Assembly: GCA_022616435.1 (NCBI GenBank)
Contig: JAKEET010000013.1
Span: forward strand, 20,303 to 84,302
Length of the DNA: 64,000 bases
Reading direction: 5' to 3'
Source of the DNA: Gemmataceae bacterium
GTDB lineage: Bacteria; Planctomycetota; Planctomycetia; Gemmatales; Gemmataceae
Below are positions 33,803 through 44,457 of the stretch, in pieces. The notes under the pieces are model-generated. The model searched no databases. It was not told the DNA's origin and was given only the letters and a program-made list of their open reading frames with translations. Position 1 is the first letter of the stretch; each line of letters begins with the position of its first letter. The translations under genes were made by a program, and so were the position numbers.

Positions 33803-33912
33803 GTGAAACTCCTCGTGATGGGCCTGAGGCCCGTGATAGATCCCGGTCATGAGACTCTTGTATTGTTTGTCATGCAATCCTTGTCATGCTCGTCATGCTC
33901 GTCATGCCCATG

Positions 33913-34575
33913 TCACGCCGACGGATGCACCATCCACTCGGCCAGGTTGGAATCGATGCCCCACCAGTCGGTGGTCTGGGCGCTGGCCGTGCCCTCTTCG
34001 CCCTGGGCCAGCTCGACAGTCAATGAATACGAGCCCTGAGCCGTCACGGTGGCGTACTTGCCGACCAACGACGGCAAGCCGCCGAAGCGGACCGTCAGGC
34101 CGGCGGCGTGCTCGTCCGACACCGTGCCGCTGAACGCCCACAGGTTGTTGACCAGCCGGGTCGCGCTCAAGCTGATCATGGGGGCAAGGCTCATGCACGA
34201 CTGCTGGACCGGCTGCGCCGCCAGTCCTTGGGCGTCCGTGCATTCGGCGGTGACGGCGCCCAGCTCGTTCGGCGTGACCGTCACCGAAAAGCTGCCGTCG
34301 GAGCCGACCAACGTCGACCCGGTGTAGGCGCCGCTGAAATGAACGATCATGCCGTCGGGCGCTTCGTCCATCACACTGCCGGACAACGTGAACGCCGTCG
34401 GCCCGGCCGGCGCGATGCTGAAGCTGATCATCGGCGGCATGTTCATGGGGGGCGGCGCGGGCGGCGGCATGTCCGTGCCTGACGGGCAATCACGGCTTTC
34501 CAGCGCTTCGAGCCGCGGCCGGAACGACGACCGCGGCGACCGCGGCGAGCGCAGTGCGGAAGCAAGTCGCAACAT
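33913..34575 (-). CDS. LEPR-type exported protein with Ig-like beta domains
   Basis: 220 residues. The Arg-rich start leads to RLEALESRDCPSG, the LEPR-type N-terminal signature of planctomycete surface proteins. After a Pro/Met-rich linker come two beta-sandwich-like halves with parallel wording (FTLSGSVMDEAPDGMIVHFS and WAFSGTVSDEHAAGLTVRFG), so an internal duplication of an Ig-like domain of ~75 residues is likely. The C-terminus is DSNLAEWMVHPSA. No enzyme motif. Likely secreted and structural. Confidence 0.7.
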   Translation of the reverse strand: MLRLASALRSPRSPRSSFRPRLEALESRDCPSGTDMPPPAPPPMNMPPMISFSIAPAGPTAFTLSGSVMDEAPDGMIVHFSGAYTGSTLVGSDGSFSVTVTPNELGAVTAECTDAQGLAAQPVQQSCMSLAPMISLSATRLVNNLWAFSGTVSDEHAAGLTVRFGGLPSLVGKYATVTAQGSYSLTVELAQGEEGTASAQTTDWWGIDSNLAEWMVHPSA

Positions 34576-34949
34576 ACAAACTCCTCGGAAGGTAGAAGAG
34601 GCGAGTCGGGCGAGGGAGATAGCTTATTGGATCAACGGCCTGGCGAGACCTGGCTCGCACGGGCGCCTACCGCCTATGCAATCGCCAAACGAGGTCAAAA
34701 AAGGACATCAAAATCAGAAAAAGTTCAAAATAATTTGCCGGCGTCCAAGGAGCGGGCCGAAGCACGTAGTTTGACCTAGTGGCCAAGGGAACTTACCCTA
34801 GTCGGCCGGCATCATGCCGGCGTTCGCAACATATTAGTAGTTAAGGGTTTCTGGCCAGGACCTGGACTGCAAGGCGAAATGACCGGGAAAAAACCATGTC
34901 AGGGCGAATTTGGCGTTCCGTCCGCCCGTCCCCATTTTTTCACAAACTC
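34576..34949. other. 374-bp intergenic stretch with an AT-rich block
   Basis: No gene is supported here. 34694-34745 is conspicuously A-rich against the GC-rich neighbours and may be the promoter region of the minus-strand gene starting at 34575. A perfect 8-bp hairpin (GCCGGCAT/ATGCCGGC, 34805-34821) lies about 130 bases downstream of the kinase stop and could be its terminator, but it has no T run. Confidence 0.4.
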
Positions 34950-37157
34950 TCAGTCGTCGAGCGGATCGACAATTCGAACCCACGCGATGGCGGCGCCAGC
35001 TGGCGGCCGTTGCGTCAAGGCGACGAAACGCGGCTCGTTCCGTATCGGCGCGAAGGCCGGCTCGATGGCAAGGCCGGTGGGAGCATACCCCGCGGCGACA
35101 GCGCGTTCGAGCCATGCCAGGACGCGATCGCGGTAACCAGGATCATAAGGAATCGCGCGGACGAACGTCCGAGCCGCCTGGACCGCCCTCATGGCGGGGG
35201 CCGCATCGATCTTCGGCAGGCCGCGCTCCAGGTGGTCCAATGCGCGGCTCAGGCGCTCGGGCATGTTGCCGGGCGGAACGGCTGGGCCGCCCTGCCGCGC
35301 GCTCAAGTATTCCTGGGTCAGAAGGGTTGCCAGCTCACAATGCGCGGGCGCGAAGCGGTCGTCGAGCTCGAGGGCTTTTTCGAAACAGCCGCGGGCCTTG
35401 GCCAGATCACTGCCTTCCGAATGCAGGCAGCCGAGGTTGTGATAGACCGCCGGGCGGACAAAGCCGTGGGCCAGCGCTTGCTGGTAGTAATCGAGGGCGC
35501 CCAGCAGCTGATGGCGGCGGTGCAAGCAATAGGCCATGCCCGCTTTGCACTGCCCCTGGGGTCGTTGGTCGTACGCCTGGCGGTAGTTGGCGATGGCCAG
35601 GTCGAAGAATTCGGGGTTGCCGTTGCCGAGGCGCTGATAGGCGCGGGCCCGCGCGAGCAGGACGTCGGCCCCGTGGTTGCCGCCCCGCGCCAGCGCTTCG
35701 TCAAAATACGCCAGGGCCTGCCGATAATCGCCGGCCCGATAGGCTTGCTTGCCCTGCTCGTAGGCCGCCTCCGCGCGCGGCGGCTGACTGGCGGCGGTGT
35801 AGACGCCGAAGCTCAGCACCGTGGCCACGAGCGCCGCCGTCGCGGCGGCGCGCAGCGGCCGCCGCCGCACGGCCCGCAGCATGCGCGGCAGCGGCCGCAG
35901 CTGCCGCGCCAGGATCTGTTCCACTTCGGCCGCGGTGGGCCTTTCGTCGGGGCACGGCCGCAAGCAGCGCTCGATGAGATGCGCCCACGACGGTTCGAGC
36001 GCGGCCAGCGCCGGCCAAGTCCGCCCAGCCGGCGCCGCACTGGCCGGCGCCCCACTGGCCGGCGCCGCACCGGCCTGATCGCCGGCGTGATGCCGCCGCA
36101 ACAAGTGCCGCCGCAAGGTGAGCTGGTTGGCCGCCACCGGCAGCGGGGCACAGGGATGCGAACCGGTCAACCATTCATACAGGATCACACCCAGGGCAAA
36201 GACGTCGACTTGCGGCGTCAGCGGCGCGCCCTTGCGGTCGCGGAGCAACTCCAGCTGCTCCGGCGCCATGTAGAGCAAGGTGCCGCCGACAGCGGCCTGC
36301 GGCACGGACGCTTCGGCGCTCAGATTGAAGTCCAGCAGCCGCGGCGATCCGTCGGGCTCCAAGAGGATGTTCGAAGGCTTCAAGTCGCAGTGGCAGATTC
36401 CCTGGGCGTGCAGATAGGCCAGCGCTCCGGCGATGCGCGAGGCAATCCAGCGGACACCGTCGAGGTAGCCGGCGCGCTCCAAGCGGCTGCGCGGCGTGTC
36501 CGCGTCCAGGCGGTGGTCGCGGCACGCTTCCAGGATCTCCCGCGCCAGCTGGGGCGGGCGTTCCTTGCCGTGGAGCGCGGTGCACACGTGCTGCAGGGTC
36601 GCGTGGCCCAGGTACGGCATGCACACGACCGTCAGATTGCGGTCCGGCAGATCGCGGATCGAATAGATGGGCACGACGTGCGGATGAGCCAGGCGGCCCA
36701 GCGTGGCGGCCTCGTGGTCCGCGTAGCGCGTGCACTTGATCGCGACCAGGCGGCGGCCCAGCGCCGTCTCGCGAGCCAGATAGACGCGGGCAAAGGCGCC
36801 GCGGCCAAGCTCGGCCAGCAATTCGTAGCCTTCCCAGGCGGCGCCCACTTCCGGCCAGCCCGTGGGAGCGTCGACGAGCAGCTCCGGACGAGCTTCCAGG
36901 AACTCGTCGGCGTCCAGCAAATACTTGAGCGCGTGCTGAATGTCGGGGAACCGGGCGCAGAAGGCGGCGATGTCCACCTCGTCGCCGTTGGCCCGCCGCC
37001 GGCAATATTCCTCGTAGGCCGCATCCAGCGCCGGGAACTCGGCACTGGATAGACGCGGAGGCGCGGAGGCAGGCGCGGCGCGCGCGTGGGGCGCGGCGGC
37101 CATCGTTGCGGCGGGCGCCGCGGCGGCGTCAAAGGGAGCGTCGGAAAGCGAGTTCAT
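34950..37157 (-). CDS. Hanks-type Ser/Thr protein kinase with C-terminal TPR region
   Basis: 735 residues. The kinase domain (about 110-430) has a Gly loop LGRGAFARVYLARE, Lys141 in VAIKC, catalytic loop HCDLKPSN (Asp258; Cys257 replaces the usual Arg), metal-binding DFN at 276-278 instead of DFG, and APE at 298-300. An Ala/Gly/Pro insert near 370-385 is encoded by a 15-bp minisatellite (36029-36073). One membrane helix (AATAALVATVLSFGVYTA) precedes TPR units with AYEQGKQAYRAGDYRQALAY and a few more up to residue ~650. The start ATG overlaps the stop of the upstream ECF sigma gene (ATGA), the classic planctomycete ECF-kinase pairing, so it probably controls or is controlled through that sigma factor. 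Confidence 0.92.
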   Translation of the reverse strand: MNSLSDAPFDAAAAPAATMAAAPHARAAPASAPPRLSSAEFPALDAAYEEYCRRRANGDEVDIAAFCARFPDIQHALKYLLDADEFLEARPELLVDAPTGWPEVGAAWEGYELLAELGRGAFARVYLARETALGRRLVAIKCTRYADHEAATLGRLAHPHVVPIYSIRDLPDRNLTVVCMPYLGHATLQHVCTALHGKERPPQLAREILEACRDHRLDADTPRSRLERAGYLDGVRWIASRIAGALAYLHAQGICHCDLKPSNILLEPDGSPRLLDFNLSAEASVPQAAVGGTLLYMAPEQLELLRDRKGAPLTPQVDVFALGVILYEWLTGSHPCAPLPVAANQLTLRRHLLRRHHAGDQAGAAPASGAPASAAPAGRTWPALAALEPSWAHLIERCLRPCPDERPTAAEVEQILARQLRPLPRMLRAVRRRPLRAAATAALVATVLSFGVYTAASQPPRAEAAYEQGKQAYRAGDYRQALAYFDEALARGGNHGADVLLARARAYQRLGNGNPEFFDLAIANYRQAYDQRPQGQCKAGMAYCLHRRHQLLGALDYYQQALAHGFVRPAVYHNLGCLHSEGSDLAKARGCFEKALELDDRFAPAHCELATLLTQEYLSARQGGPAVPPGNMPERLSRALDHLERGLPKIDAAPAMRAVQAARTFVRAIPYDPGYRDRVLAWLERAVAAGYAPTGLAIEPAFAPIRNEPRFVALTQRPPAGAAIAWVRIVDPLDD

Positions 37158-37714
37158 GTCGTCAGTTTGCGAATCACACGTTGGACGGTCTTGAGGCTCA
37201 GACCCAGGTCGTCAGCTATCTTCTCATGCGGGAAGCCCTCTCGCAACAGCAAAAGGATGCGGCGGTACACGGGGGGTTGACGGGCCAGCAGCCGGTCCCA
37301 GGCTTCCTTGTCCATGACAATCTGGCTGGGGGTTTGCTGGGCGGCCGGCACGAGCTCCGCCCTGCCCTGCAGCGAGGCTTCCCGCTCGATGTTGTATTTC
37401 TGCCGCTGCGTCCGCCGGCGCTGCGTCTGCAGCACCTTGTTGCGGGCCATCGTCGTCAGCAAGCCGACCAGCTGCTGCGGCGTGCTCAGCTCGTACTTGT
37501 CGATCACGTTCGTGAAGAACGACGCCCACACGTCCTGGGCGAAATCGATCGAGTCGAACTTCGAACGCAGCCGCGCATCGAGCCGCCGCCGCACCGCGCT
37601 GACGATCACCGGACCGTAGCGCTCATACAGCTTGCGCGCCGCCGTCTCATCGCCGGCCTGCACCTTGGCGATCAGCCGGACGAAATCGCTTCGTGATTCC
37701 AGGCTCGTGGTCAT
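37154..37714 (-). CDS. ECF RNA polymerase sigma factor
   Basis: 186 residues. Region 2 is seen in LYERYGPVIVSAVRRRLDAR with FDSIDFAQDVWASFF, and region 4 with its helix-turn-helix in PPVYRRILLLLREGFPHEKI and DDLGLSLKTVQRVIRKL. It should direct RNA polymerase to specific promoters. No anti-sigma factor is adjacent; the overlapping downstream kinase gene is the likely regulator, as in the ECF-STK groups described for planctomycetes. Translation of the two is coupled by the ATGA overlap. Confidence 0.92.
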   Translation of the reverse strand: MTTSLESRSDFVRLIAKVQAGDETAARKLYERYGPVIVSAVRRRLDARLRSKFDSIDFAQDVWASFFTNVIDKYELSTPQQLVGLLTTMARNKVLQTQRRRTQRQKYNIEREASLQGRAELVPAAQQTPSQIVMDKEAWDRLLARQPPVYRRILLLLREGFPHEKIADDLGLSLKTVQRVIRKLTT

Positions 37715-37838
37715 GCCGTCGGCTCGCCGACTTGTAAGCCTAGCATTTCCTTGGGCATCCGACCGGCGCCGATCCGCTTTTTTGGGTCGGGCGGCGGTCT
37801 GCGTCCACTTCCGTGCTGGCGCGGCTGCGGGGCGTAGC

Positions 37839-39230
37839 TTAACAGCTGGGTCCGAACACCGTCTGTAAGGGCTTCCCCTGGGTCAATGCCAAGGGCCGAT
37901 CGAGCGCATCGCGGACCTCGGTGTGCGGATCAACTCCCAGCGCATGATACATGGTGGCGGCCAGGTCCTCCGGCGGCACGGGCGCCGTCGTGGGGTACGC
38001 GGCAATCCGATCCGATGCCCCCAGGACCTGGCCCCCGCGCACCCCGCCTCCCGCCACGACCACCGAGTTGCACGCCGCCCAGTGATCCCGGCCGGCGTCG
38101 CGATTGATCGCCGGGGTGCGGCCGAATTCACCGAGGCAAACTACCAGCGTTTCCTCGAGCAGGCCGCGCTCGTGGAGGTCGTCGAGCAGCGCCGACAGGC
38201 CGCGATCGAAGGGGGGCAAGAGATCGTTCTTGAGCTGCGCGAAATTGCGCGCGTGCGTGTCCCAGTAGGCGTCGTTGCGCGCCCAGTTCACGGTCACCAG
38301 GGGCACGCCCGCCTCCACGAGACGCCGCGCCAGCAGCAAGCCCTGGCCGAACGCCGTCCAGCCGTAACGGTCGCGCACCGGCCGCGACTCGAGGCTCAGG
38401 TCGAACGCCGCGCGCGCGGCCGGCGCGCTGACCAGGTTGAAGGCGCGCTCGAAATACCGGTCGAAATCGCCGCCCATGGCGGTGTCGGCCAGCGCGCGGC
38501 ACTGCCGCTCCACCTGGGCCCGGAGCTGCTGGCGGCCGTGGAACTGCTGTGCGAGCGCCGGCGGCGCCGCCGGAAACGGCTGAAAGCCGGGCGCGCTCGG
38601 ATCGTCCGGGACAAAGAGCGGATCGTAGCGATTGCCGATCAGCCCCGCGAAAAAGCCCGGGAAGATGTGGTTATTCGCCGACGTCTGATTGGCGGGCGCG
38701 TTGAGGCTGATGCCGGCGGGCAATTGTCCGGGCCGCCGCCGCAGATAGTTGAACACCGCGCCGAACGTCGGGAAATCGGTCGATTGGTTGCGCGGGTTCG
38801 TGCTGGGCTGCGCGTGCCGATGCCCGGTCAGCATGTAGTGCATCGCCACGGTGTGCGTGTTGTCCGGATGGCTGACCGAGCGAACGATCGTGTAGCGATG
38901 CGCCTGCCGCGCCAGGCGCGGGACATGCTCGCCAACGAAAGTTCCCGGCACGCTGCTCGCGATCGGCCGGAATTCGCCGCGGTACTGGCTCGGCGCTTGC
39001 GGCTTGAGGTCCCAGATGTCCTGATGGGCCGGGGCGCCGAACAGAAACACGACAATGCACGACCTGGCGCGGCCGAACGATGACCTGCCGCCGGCGTCTG
39101 CCGCACAGGCCCGGCCGCGCAGCAATTCCGGGAGGGACAGGCCCACGGCACTGAGCCCCCCGACGCGCAGCCATTCGCGGCGCGTGCTTCCCTCACACAA
39201 CGGCAGCGGCGCTGAACCGAGCGAAATCAT
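37839..39230 (-). CDS. DUF1501 family protein (exported, sulfatase-like fold)
   Basis: 463 residues from ATG 39230; no clear ribosome site precedes it. The N-terminus has a Tat-like start (STRREWLRVGGLSAVGLSLP). DUF1501 blocks are visible: VVFLFGAPAHQDIWDLKPQA, IVRSVSHPDNTHTVAMHYML, the C-terminal VCLGEFGRTPAINRDAGRDH with DHWAACNSVVVAGGGVRGG, and ATMYHALGVD. The family shares the alkaline-phosphatase/sulfatase fold; its substrate is unknown. Usually DUF1501 genes follow a PSD1 gene, but this copy stands alone. Confidence 0.9.
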   Translation of the reverse strand: MISLGSAPLPLCEGSTRREWLRVGGLSAVGLSLPELLRGRACAADAGGRSSFGRARSCIVVFLFGAPAHQDIWDLKPQAPSQYRGEFRPIASSVPGTFVGEHVPRLARQAHRYTIVRSVSHPDNTHTVAMHYMLTGHRHAQPSTNPRNQSTDFPTFGAVFNYLRRRPGQLPAGISLNAPANQTSANNHIFPGFFAGLIGNRYDPLFVPDDPSAPGFQPFPAAPPALAQQFHGRQQLRAQVERQCRALADTAMGGDFDRYFERAFNLVSAPAARAAFDLSLESRPVRDRYGWTAFGQGLLLARRLVEAGVPLVTVNWARNDAYWDTHARNFAQLKNDLLPPFDRGLSALLDDLHERGLLEETLVVCLGEFGRTPAINRDAGRDHWAACNSVVVAGGGVRGGQVLGASDRIAAYPTTAPVPPEDLAATMYHALGVDPHTEVRDALDRPLALTQGKPLQTVFGPSC

Positions 39231-39360
39231 GGTTCGACATTAACCTAGTGCCAGGCCGTTGTCAAATATTCGTAGACGAAGCTCGTAGACGAAGCGGCTC
39301 GCTTCGTCGGCCACGGTGCACAGCCACGGGGGACGCGGAAGAACGAAGCGGGCCGCTCGT

Positions 39361-40692
39361 CTACGGGGGACCGGTGCCGGTGTAGCTCGCCCACAACGCG
39401 TCCACCGGGTGGGCGATCCACAGGTTGGGCTTGTGCTGGCGCAAATACCGGCCGATCTGCATCAGGCAGCCGACGTTGCTCGTGAAGACCGCGGCCGCTC
39501 CCGTGGCCAGCAGATTCTTGGCTTTGCGCTGGCCCAGGCGTTCGGCCATGTCGGGTTGGGTGATGTTGTAACTGCCGGCGGCGCCGCAGCAGATCTCGCT
39601 TTCGTGCAACGGCACCAGCTCCAGGCCGGGGATCATCTCCAGCAGCTGCCGCGGCTGCTTGCGGATCTGCTGGCCGTGGCACAGGTGGCAAGCGTCGTGA
39701 TAGGCCGCCTTCATCTTGATGGGGTGTGTCGGCGGAATCGGCCCCAGGTCCACCAGGAATTCGCTGATATCTTTCGCTTTCCGGGCAATGACGGCGCCTT
39801 GTTCGGCACAGTCCATGCCCTGGGTCAGATGGCCGTAATCCTTCAGCATGGCGCCGCAACCGGCGGCGTTGACGATGATCGCGTCCACCGAGTCCCACCC
39901 CGCCCCGTCGGCCGGCTTGCCCAGGAACACAGCGCAGTTCTGCCGGGCGAATGCCTGCGCCGGCCCTTCCTTCGCCGAATGATAGTGCAAGGCGCCGCAG
40001 CAGACCTGCGCTCGCGGGATCCAGACGTCGCAGCCGTTCTTCTGCAGCACCCGGGCCGTCGCCACCGTCGTCGCCGGGAAGAACGCGTCTCCGGCGCACC
40101 CCGTGAACAGGGCCACGCGGGCCCGGCGCTTGCCTTCGGCCGGCAACACTTCCGGAAGCCGGCCGTAGTGCCGGCCCAGCGGCGGCAGCATGTCGTGAAA
40201 CTGCCGCATGGTCCGGGGCAGCAGCTTGAACAGGCCGATCTTGCCGAAGAGCCAGTCGAGTCCGGTCCATTGCAGGAATCGCGCCGGCGCCAGCGCCAGC
40301 CGCATGCGCCCCCCGTACGGCGTGACCTGGAACAGCAAGAACCGCTTGAACCAGCCGAGGCCGTCGCCGTGGACGCCGGTCTTGTCCATGTGGATCCGGA
40401 ACGGCTCGATGAGCTTGCCGTACTGCACGCCTGACGGGCACGCCGACTCGCACGCCCGGCAATCCAGGCACAAATCGAGATGGCCCTTCACCTGCGCGTC
40501 GAGGGCGATGCGGCCGTCGGTGACGGCGCGCATCAGGTAAATGCGTCCGCGCGGGCTGTCGTTTTCATCGCCCAGCTCGACATAGGTGGGGCACGCCGAC
40601 GTGCACAGTCCGCAATGTACGCAATCGAGGAACAGCTCGTAATCGATGCCGGCCGGGTTCCGAGCGTCGATGGTCGGCAAAGGGTTGGACAT
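39361..40692 (-). CDS. glcF: Glycolate oxidase iron-sulfur subunit
   Basis: 443 residues from ATG 40692. Two 4Fe-4S clusters are predicted by CVHCGLCTSACP (Cys24, 27, 30, 34) and CLDCRACESACP (75, 78, 81, 85). Two CCG-domain motifs follow (QVCCGALHYHSAKEG and EICCGAAGSYNITQPD). The subunit passes electrons from the flavin subunits GlcD/GlcE to the quinone pool during oxidation of glycolate to glyoxylate. It lies 74 bases downstream of glcE on the same strand, and the gap holds a polypurine/polypyrimidine repeat. glcD is not in this window. Confidence 0.94.
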   Translation of the reverse strand: MSNPLPTIDARNPAGIDYELFLDCVHCGLCTSACPTYVELGDENDSPRGRIYLMRAVTDGRIALDAQVKGHLDLCLDCRACESACPSGVQYGKLIEPFRIHMDKTGVHGDGLGWFKRFLLFQVTPYGGRMRLALAPARFLQWTGLDWLFGKIGLFKLLPRTMRQFHDMLPPLGRHYGRLPEVLPAEGKRRARVALFTGCAGDAFFPATTVATARVLQKNGCDVWIPRAQVCCGALHYHSAKEGPAQAFARQNCAVFLGKPADGAGWDSVDAIIVNAAGCGAMLKDYGHLTQGMDCAEQGAVIARKAKDISEFLVDLGPIPPTHPIKMKAAYHDACHLCHGQQIRKQPRQLLEMIPGLELVPLHESEICCGAAGSYNITQPDMAERLGQRKAKNLLATGAAAVFTSNVGCLMQIGRYLRQHKPNLWIAHPVDALWASYTGTGPP

Positions 40693-40699
40693 GAACCTC

Positions 40700-40756
40700 A
40701 ACTCTCCCTCTCCTCCATCCACAGGGGGAGAGGGTTGGGGGGGGGTGAAGGGGTGT
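40700..40756. repeat. Polypyrimidine-polypurine intergenic repeat between glcE and glcF
   Basis: A pyrimidine-rich arm (CTCTCCCTCTCCTCC) and a purine-rich arm (GGGGGAGAGGG) form a short hairpin, followed by a G run. The same style of unit is found inside treZ (23139-23197) and near 54805-54846. Confidence 0.55.
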
Positions 40757-40766
40757 CGTCAGATGT

Positions 40767-41996
40767 CTAGATCCCGTCCACGAACCGCCCGGGGTTGAAC
40801 AGCCCGCGCGGATCGTACTGTTGTTTTACGGCGCGCATCAGCCAGGCGTTGGCGGGCGGTGCGTTGCCCCACACCCCAACGCCCGACTTCAAGTCGCTGG
40901 GCAGCCGCACGGCGATGATGGTTCCAAGTCCAAATTCCACCGGCGCATGCTCCGTGAAGGGAACCACCTCTTCATATGCATAGTGAACGATGCCGTTGCC
41001 GGCGTGCGCCTGGATCGCCGGTTGCGGCGCGTTGGCGTTCGCGGCCGAGCAGAGCCGGGCGACGTCGCTGGGCAACTGATTCGCTTTGAATACGATCCTG
41101 GCCTGCGTCAACTCTTGCCAGTCGATCAGGGCTTGCCACAAGGCCGCCGCGGTTTCGCCCACGCGTGCGTTGAGCGAATGGCTCCCGCCCAGCTCCTTGA
41201 CGAGCTGCTGCACTTGCCAGTTGACCGCATCGGCATTGCCTTCATAACCGACCACCAGACTCCAGGGAGCGCCGGGACACGCCGTTCGCGCCGCCCCGAA
41301 GACGGCCTGCGCGGCCCGCTGGTTCAAGAGCTCCACACACACGGGCCGGGTCTGGGAGCCATGCACGCCGGCGAGCAGCTTCTCCAGCCCGGTCTCGGCG
41401 CAACCGATCGCGATCAGCGCATTCTCTTCCGCCAGCGGCCGCAGCTTGAGCGTCACTTGCGTGATGATCCCCAGCGTGCCGAGCGAGCCGATCAGCAGCT
41501 TGCACAGGTCGTAGCCGGCGACGTTCTTCACGACCCGTCCGCCGGCGCTGAACTCATGGCCTGCGTCGTTGACCGCGCTGATGCCGATCACGTAATCGCG
41601 CAGCGTGCCGTAACCGTAGCGGCGCGGCCCGCTGACGTTGGTCGCCAGGATCCCGCCGAGCGTCGCCTGCGCCGCTTGCGGCACGTCGATCGGCAGCCGC
41701 AAGTTTTCGGGTGCGAGCAAGGCTTGCAAGCGCGCCATGGTGATCCCCGCCTGCACGGTCACGGTCATGTCGCGCGCCGGAAAATCGATGACCTGATCGA
41801 GGCCGCACAGCTCGACCGCGATCCCCGGCTTCGTGGGCCGGTTGCCGAGCCCGAGTTGCGTCCGGCCGCCGATCGCATAGATCGCGTGATTCTTCGAAGC
41901 GGCGCCGCGCACCACGTCGCCCAGCTCCGCGACCGAGCTGGGTCGAACGATGGTCAGCGGACCGAAGCCGTCGATCAGGCAGGTGGAGGGTTGCAT
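40767..41996 (-). CDS. glcE: Glycolate oxidase FAD-binding subunit
   Basis: 409 residues from ATG 41996. The FAD-binding type 4 (VAO/PCMH) fold is shown by IYAIGGRTQLGLGNRP, GITMARLQALLAPENLRLPI, ATLGGILATNVSGPRRYGYG, RDYVIGISAVNDAGHEFSAG, VKNVAGYDLCKLLIGSLGTL and the C-terminal signature DPRGLFNPGRF. It resembles GlcE more than GlcD by length and by the GRVVKNVAGYDL block. It works with GlcD and GlcF in glycolate oxidation. glcF follows as the downstream gene. Confidence 0.92.
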   Translation of the reverse strand: MQPSTCLIDGFGPLTIVRPSSVAELGDVVRGAASKNHAIYAIGGRTQLGLGNRPTKPGIAVELCGLDQVIDFPARDMTVTVQAGITMARLQALLAPENLRLPIDVPQAAQATLGGILATNVSGPRRYGYGTLRDYVIGISAVNDAGHEFSAGGRVVKNVAGYDLCKLLIGSLGTLGIITQVTLKLRPLAEENALIAIGCAETGLEKLLAGVHGSQTRPVCVELLNQRAAQAVFGAARTACPGAPWSLVVGYEGNADAVNWQVQQLVKELGGSHSLNARVGETAAALWQALIDWQELTQARIVFKANQLPSDVARLCSAANANAPQPAIQAHAGNGIVHYAYEEVVPFTEHAPVEFGLGTIIAVRLPSDLKSGVGVWGNAPPANAWLMRAVKQQYDPRGLFNPGRFVDGI

Positions 41997-42077
41997 CGGT
42001 GACAGTCATTACATCGGGAACGGCGCGGCAGGGCAAGTTGGGGACTTCTCACCCACTCGAAGGCGTGGGCCAAGCGC

Positions 42078-42587
42078 CTATGAAAAATCGAAAGGGTCTT
42101 TCGCCGGCCGCCGGGAACGCGGCGGCTGCGCGGCAGGCGCCTCCGGCGGCGGCGCGGCCGGGACGTCGAAATCCGGCAAGATGACCGCCGGCGGCGGCAG
42201 CGGCTCGCCCGCGTTGAAGGCGCTCGCCTCGAAGGGGCTCGCTTCGAAGGGGCTCGCCGCCGACAACGTGTAGCGCGGTTGCGGCTTGACGGCCGTCATG
42301 CCGCGCAGCAGCCAGATCGCGGGCAAGCCCAGGCACAGACCCGCCAGCGGCCAGGAGATCGATTCGATCGGGATTGATTGCTCCGGGTCGAACCAGCGCA
42401 CGATCGTACGCACGATCACGAAGACCGGGATGAAGCTCACCAGCGCCACACCCGCCTTGCGGCCGGCCAGCTTGGGGATCTTCTTGCCGCTCTTGAGGGT
42501 GATCTCGCCGCCGACGAGCAGGCCGATGCCCGCGATCAGCATGGCAAACGCCAGGACGAACATGACGAAGCCGAGCGCGAGTTGCAT
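42078..42587 (-). CDS. Membrane protein of unknown function
   Basis: 169 residues from ATG 42587; the ribosome site is weak. Three membrane helices are likely (MQLALGFVMFVLAFAMLIAG, AGVALVSFIPVFVIVRTIV, SWPLAGLCLGLPAIWLLRG). A cytoplasmic Pro/Ala-rich tail contains ASPFEASPFEASAF, encoded by a 15-bp tandem unit at 42223-42252. It follows the DUF1501 gene by 23 bases and probably belongs to the same transcript. Confidence 0.65.
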   Translation of the reverse strand: MQLALGFVMFVLAFAMLIAGIGLLVGGEITLKSGKKIPKLAGRKAGVALVSFIPVFVIVRTIVRWFDPEQSIPIESISWPLAGLCLGLPAIWLLRGMTAVKPQPRYTLSAASPFEASPFEASAFNAGEPLPPPAVILPDFDVPAAPPPEAPAAQPPRSRRPAKDPFDFS

Positions 42588-42610
42588 GACGAGAGCTTTC
42601 GAACGGGCAG

Positions 42611-44031
<1,421 letters not shown>

Positions 44032-44035
<4 letters not shown>

Positions 44036-44457
44036 GTTTCACCTCGTCCACTATCGGCGACTGACGCGATTCGACATGAAAAGTCACTGTCGCCGATCTG
44101 AACGTCTTCGATGTTGGGCAGCATTCCACCATGCCTCGACGTGATCTTCAGGCCAAGCGCCGCGATTTCATCCTCCAATTTGCCAGCATGGGAAAGGCAG
44201 AAGGTGTTGACGGCCTCCACATGATCGTCGAAGACTTGCCGAATCAAGGCGTACTCCGGTGTTGGAATGAGCGTCCCAAGCACCAAATCTCCTTCAATCC
44301 CAGTGATTGATACTTCTCCAAGTCGTTGGCCATGTGCATCGACCAAATCAACAACCTGTCCGCTCTGCAGGCTATCGATCTGAGAAGTCGTCGAAAACCC
44401 TCCATCGCTGTGAGGTTCCGCTTGGCGATGAGGAGTTGTAGATTCGGTGCTTTTCAT
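44032..44457 (-). CDS. Small protein of unknown function inside the PSD1-DUF1501 operon
   Basis: 141 residues. The start overlaps the preceding gene and the stop overlaps the DUF1501 start, both by ATGA. The sequence is soluble and acidic: VVDLVDAHGQRLGEVSITGI, DLVLGTLIPTPEYALIRQVF, LKITSRHGGMLPNIEDVQIG. Codon use is less GC-biased than the flanking genes. I do not recognise it. Its pairing with the next entry suggests a partner or immunity-like role, which is inference only. Confidence 0.65.

Noticed and set aside
33885..33912. Tandem GTCATGCTC units as a possible operator
   Set aside because: Three short direct copies upstream of a small gene are suggestive, but with no known regulator nearby I do not claim an operator.
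39245..40471. A 408-codon alternative minus-strand frame over glcF
   Set aside because: It lacks the Cys clusters that are in order in the glcF frame and is Arg/Pro-rich.
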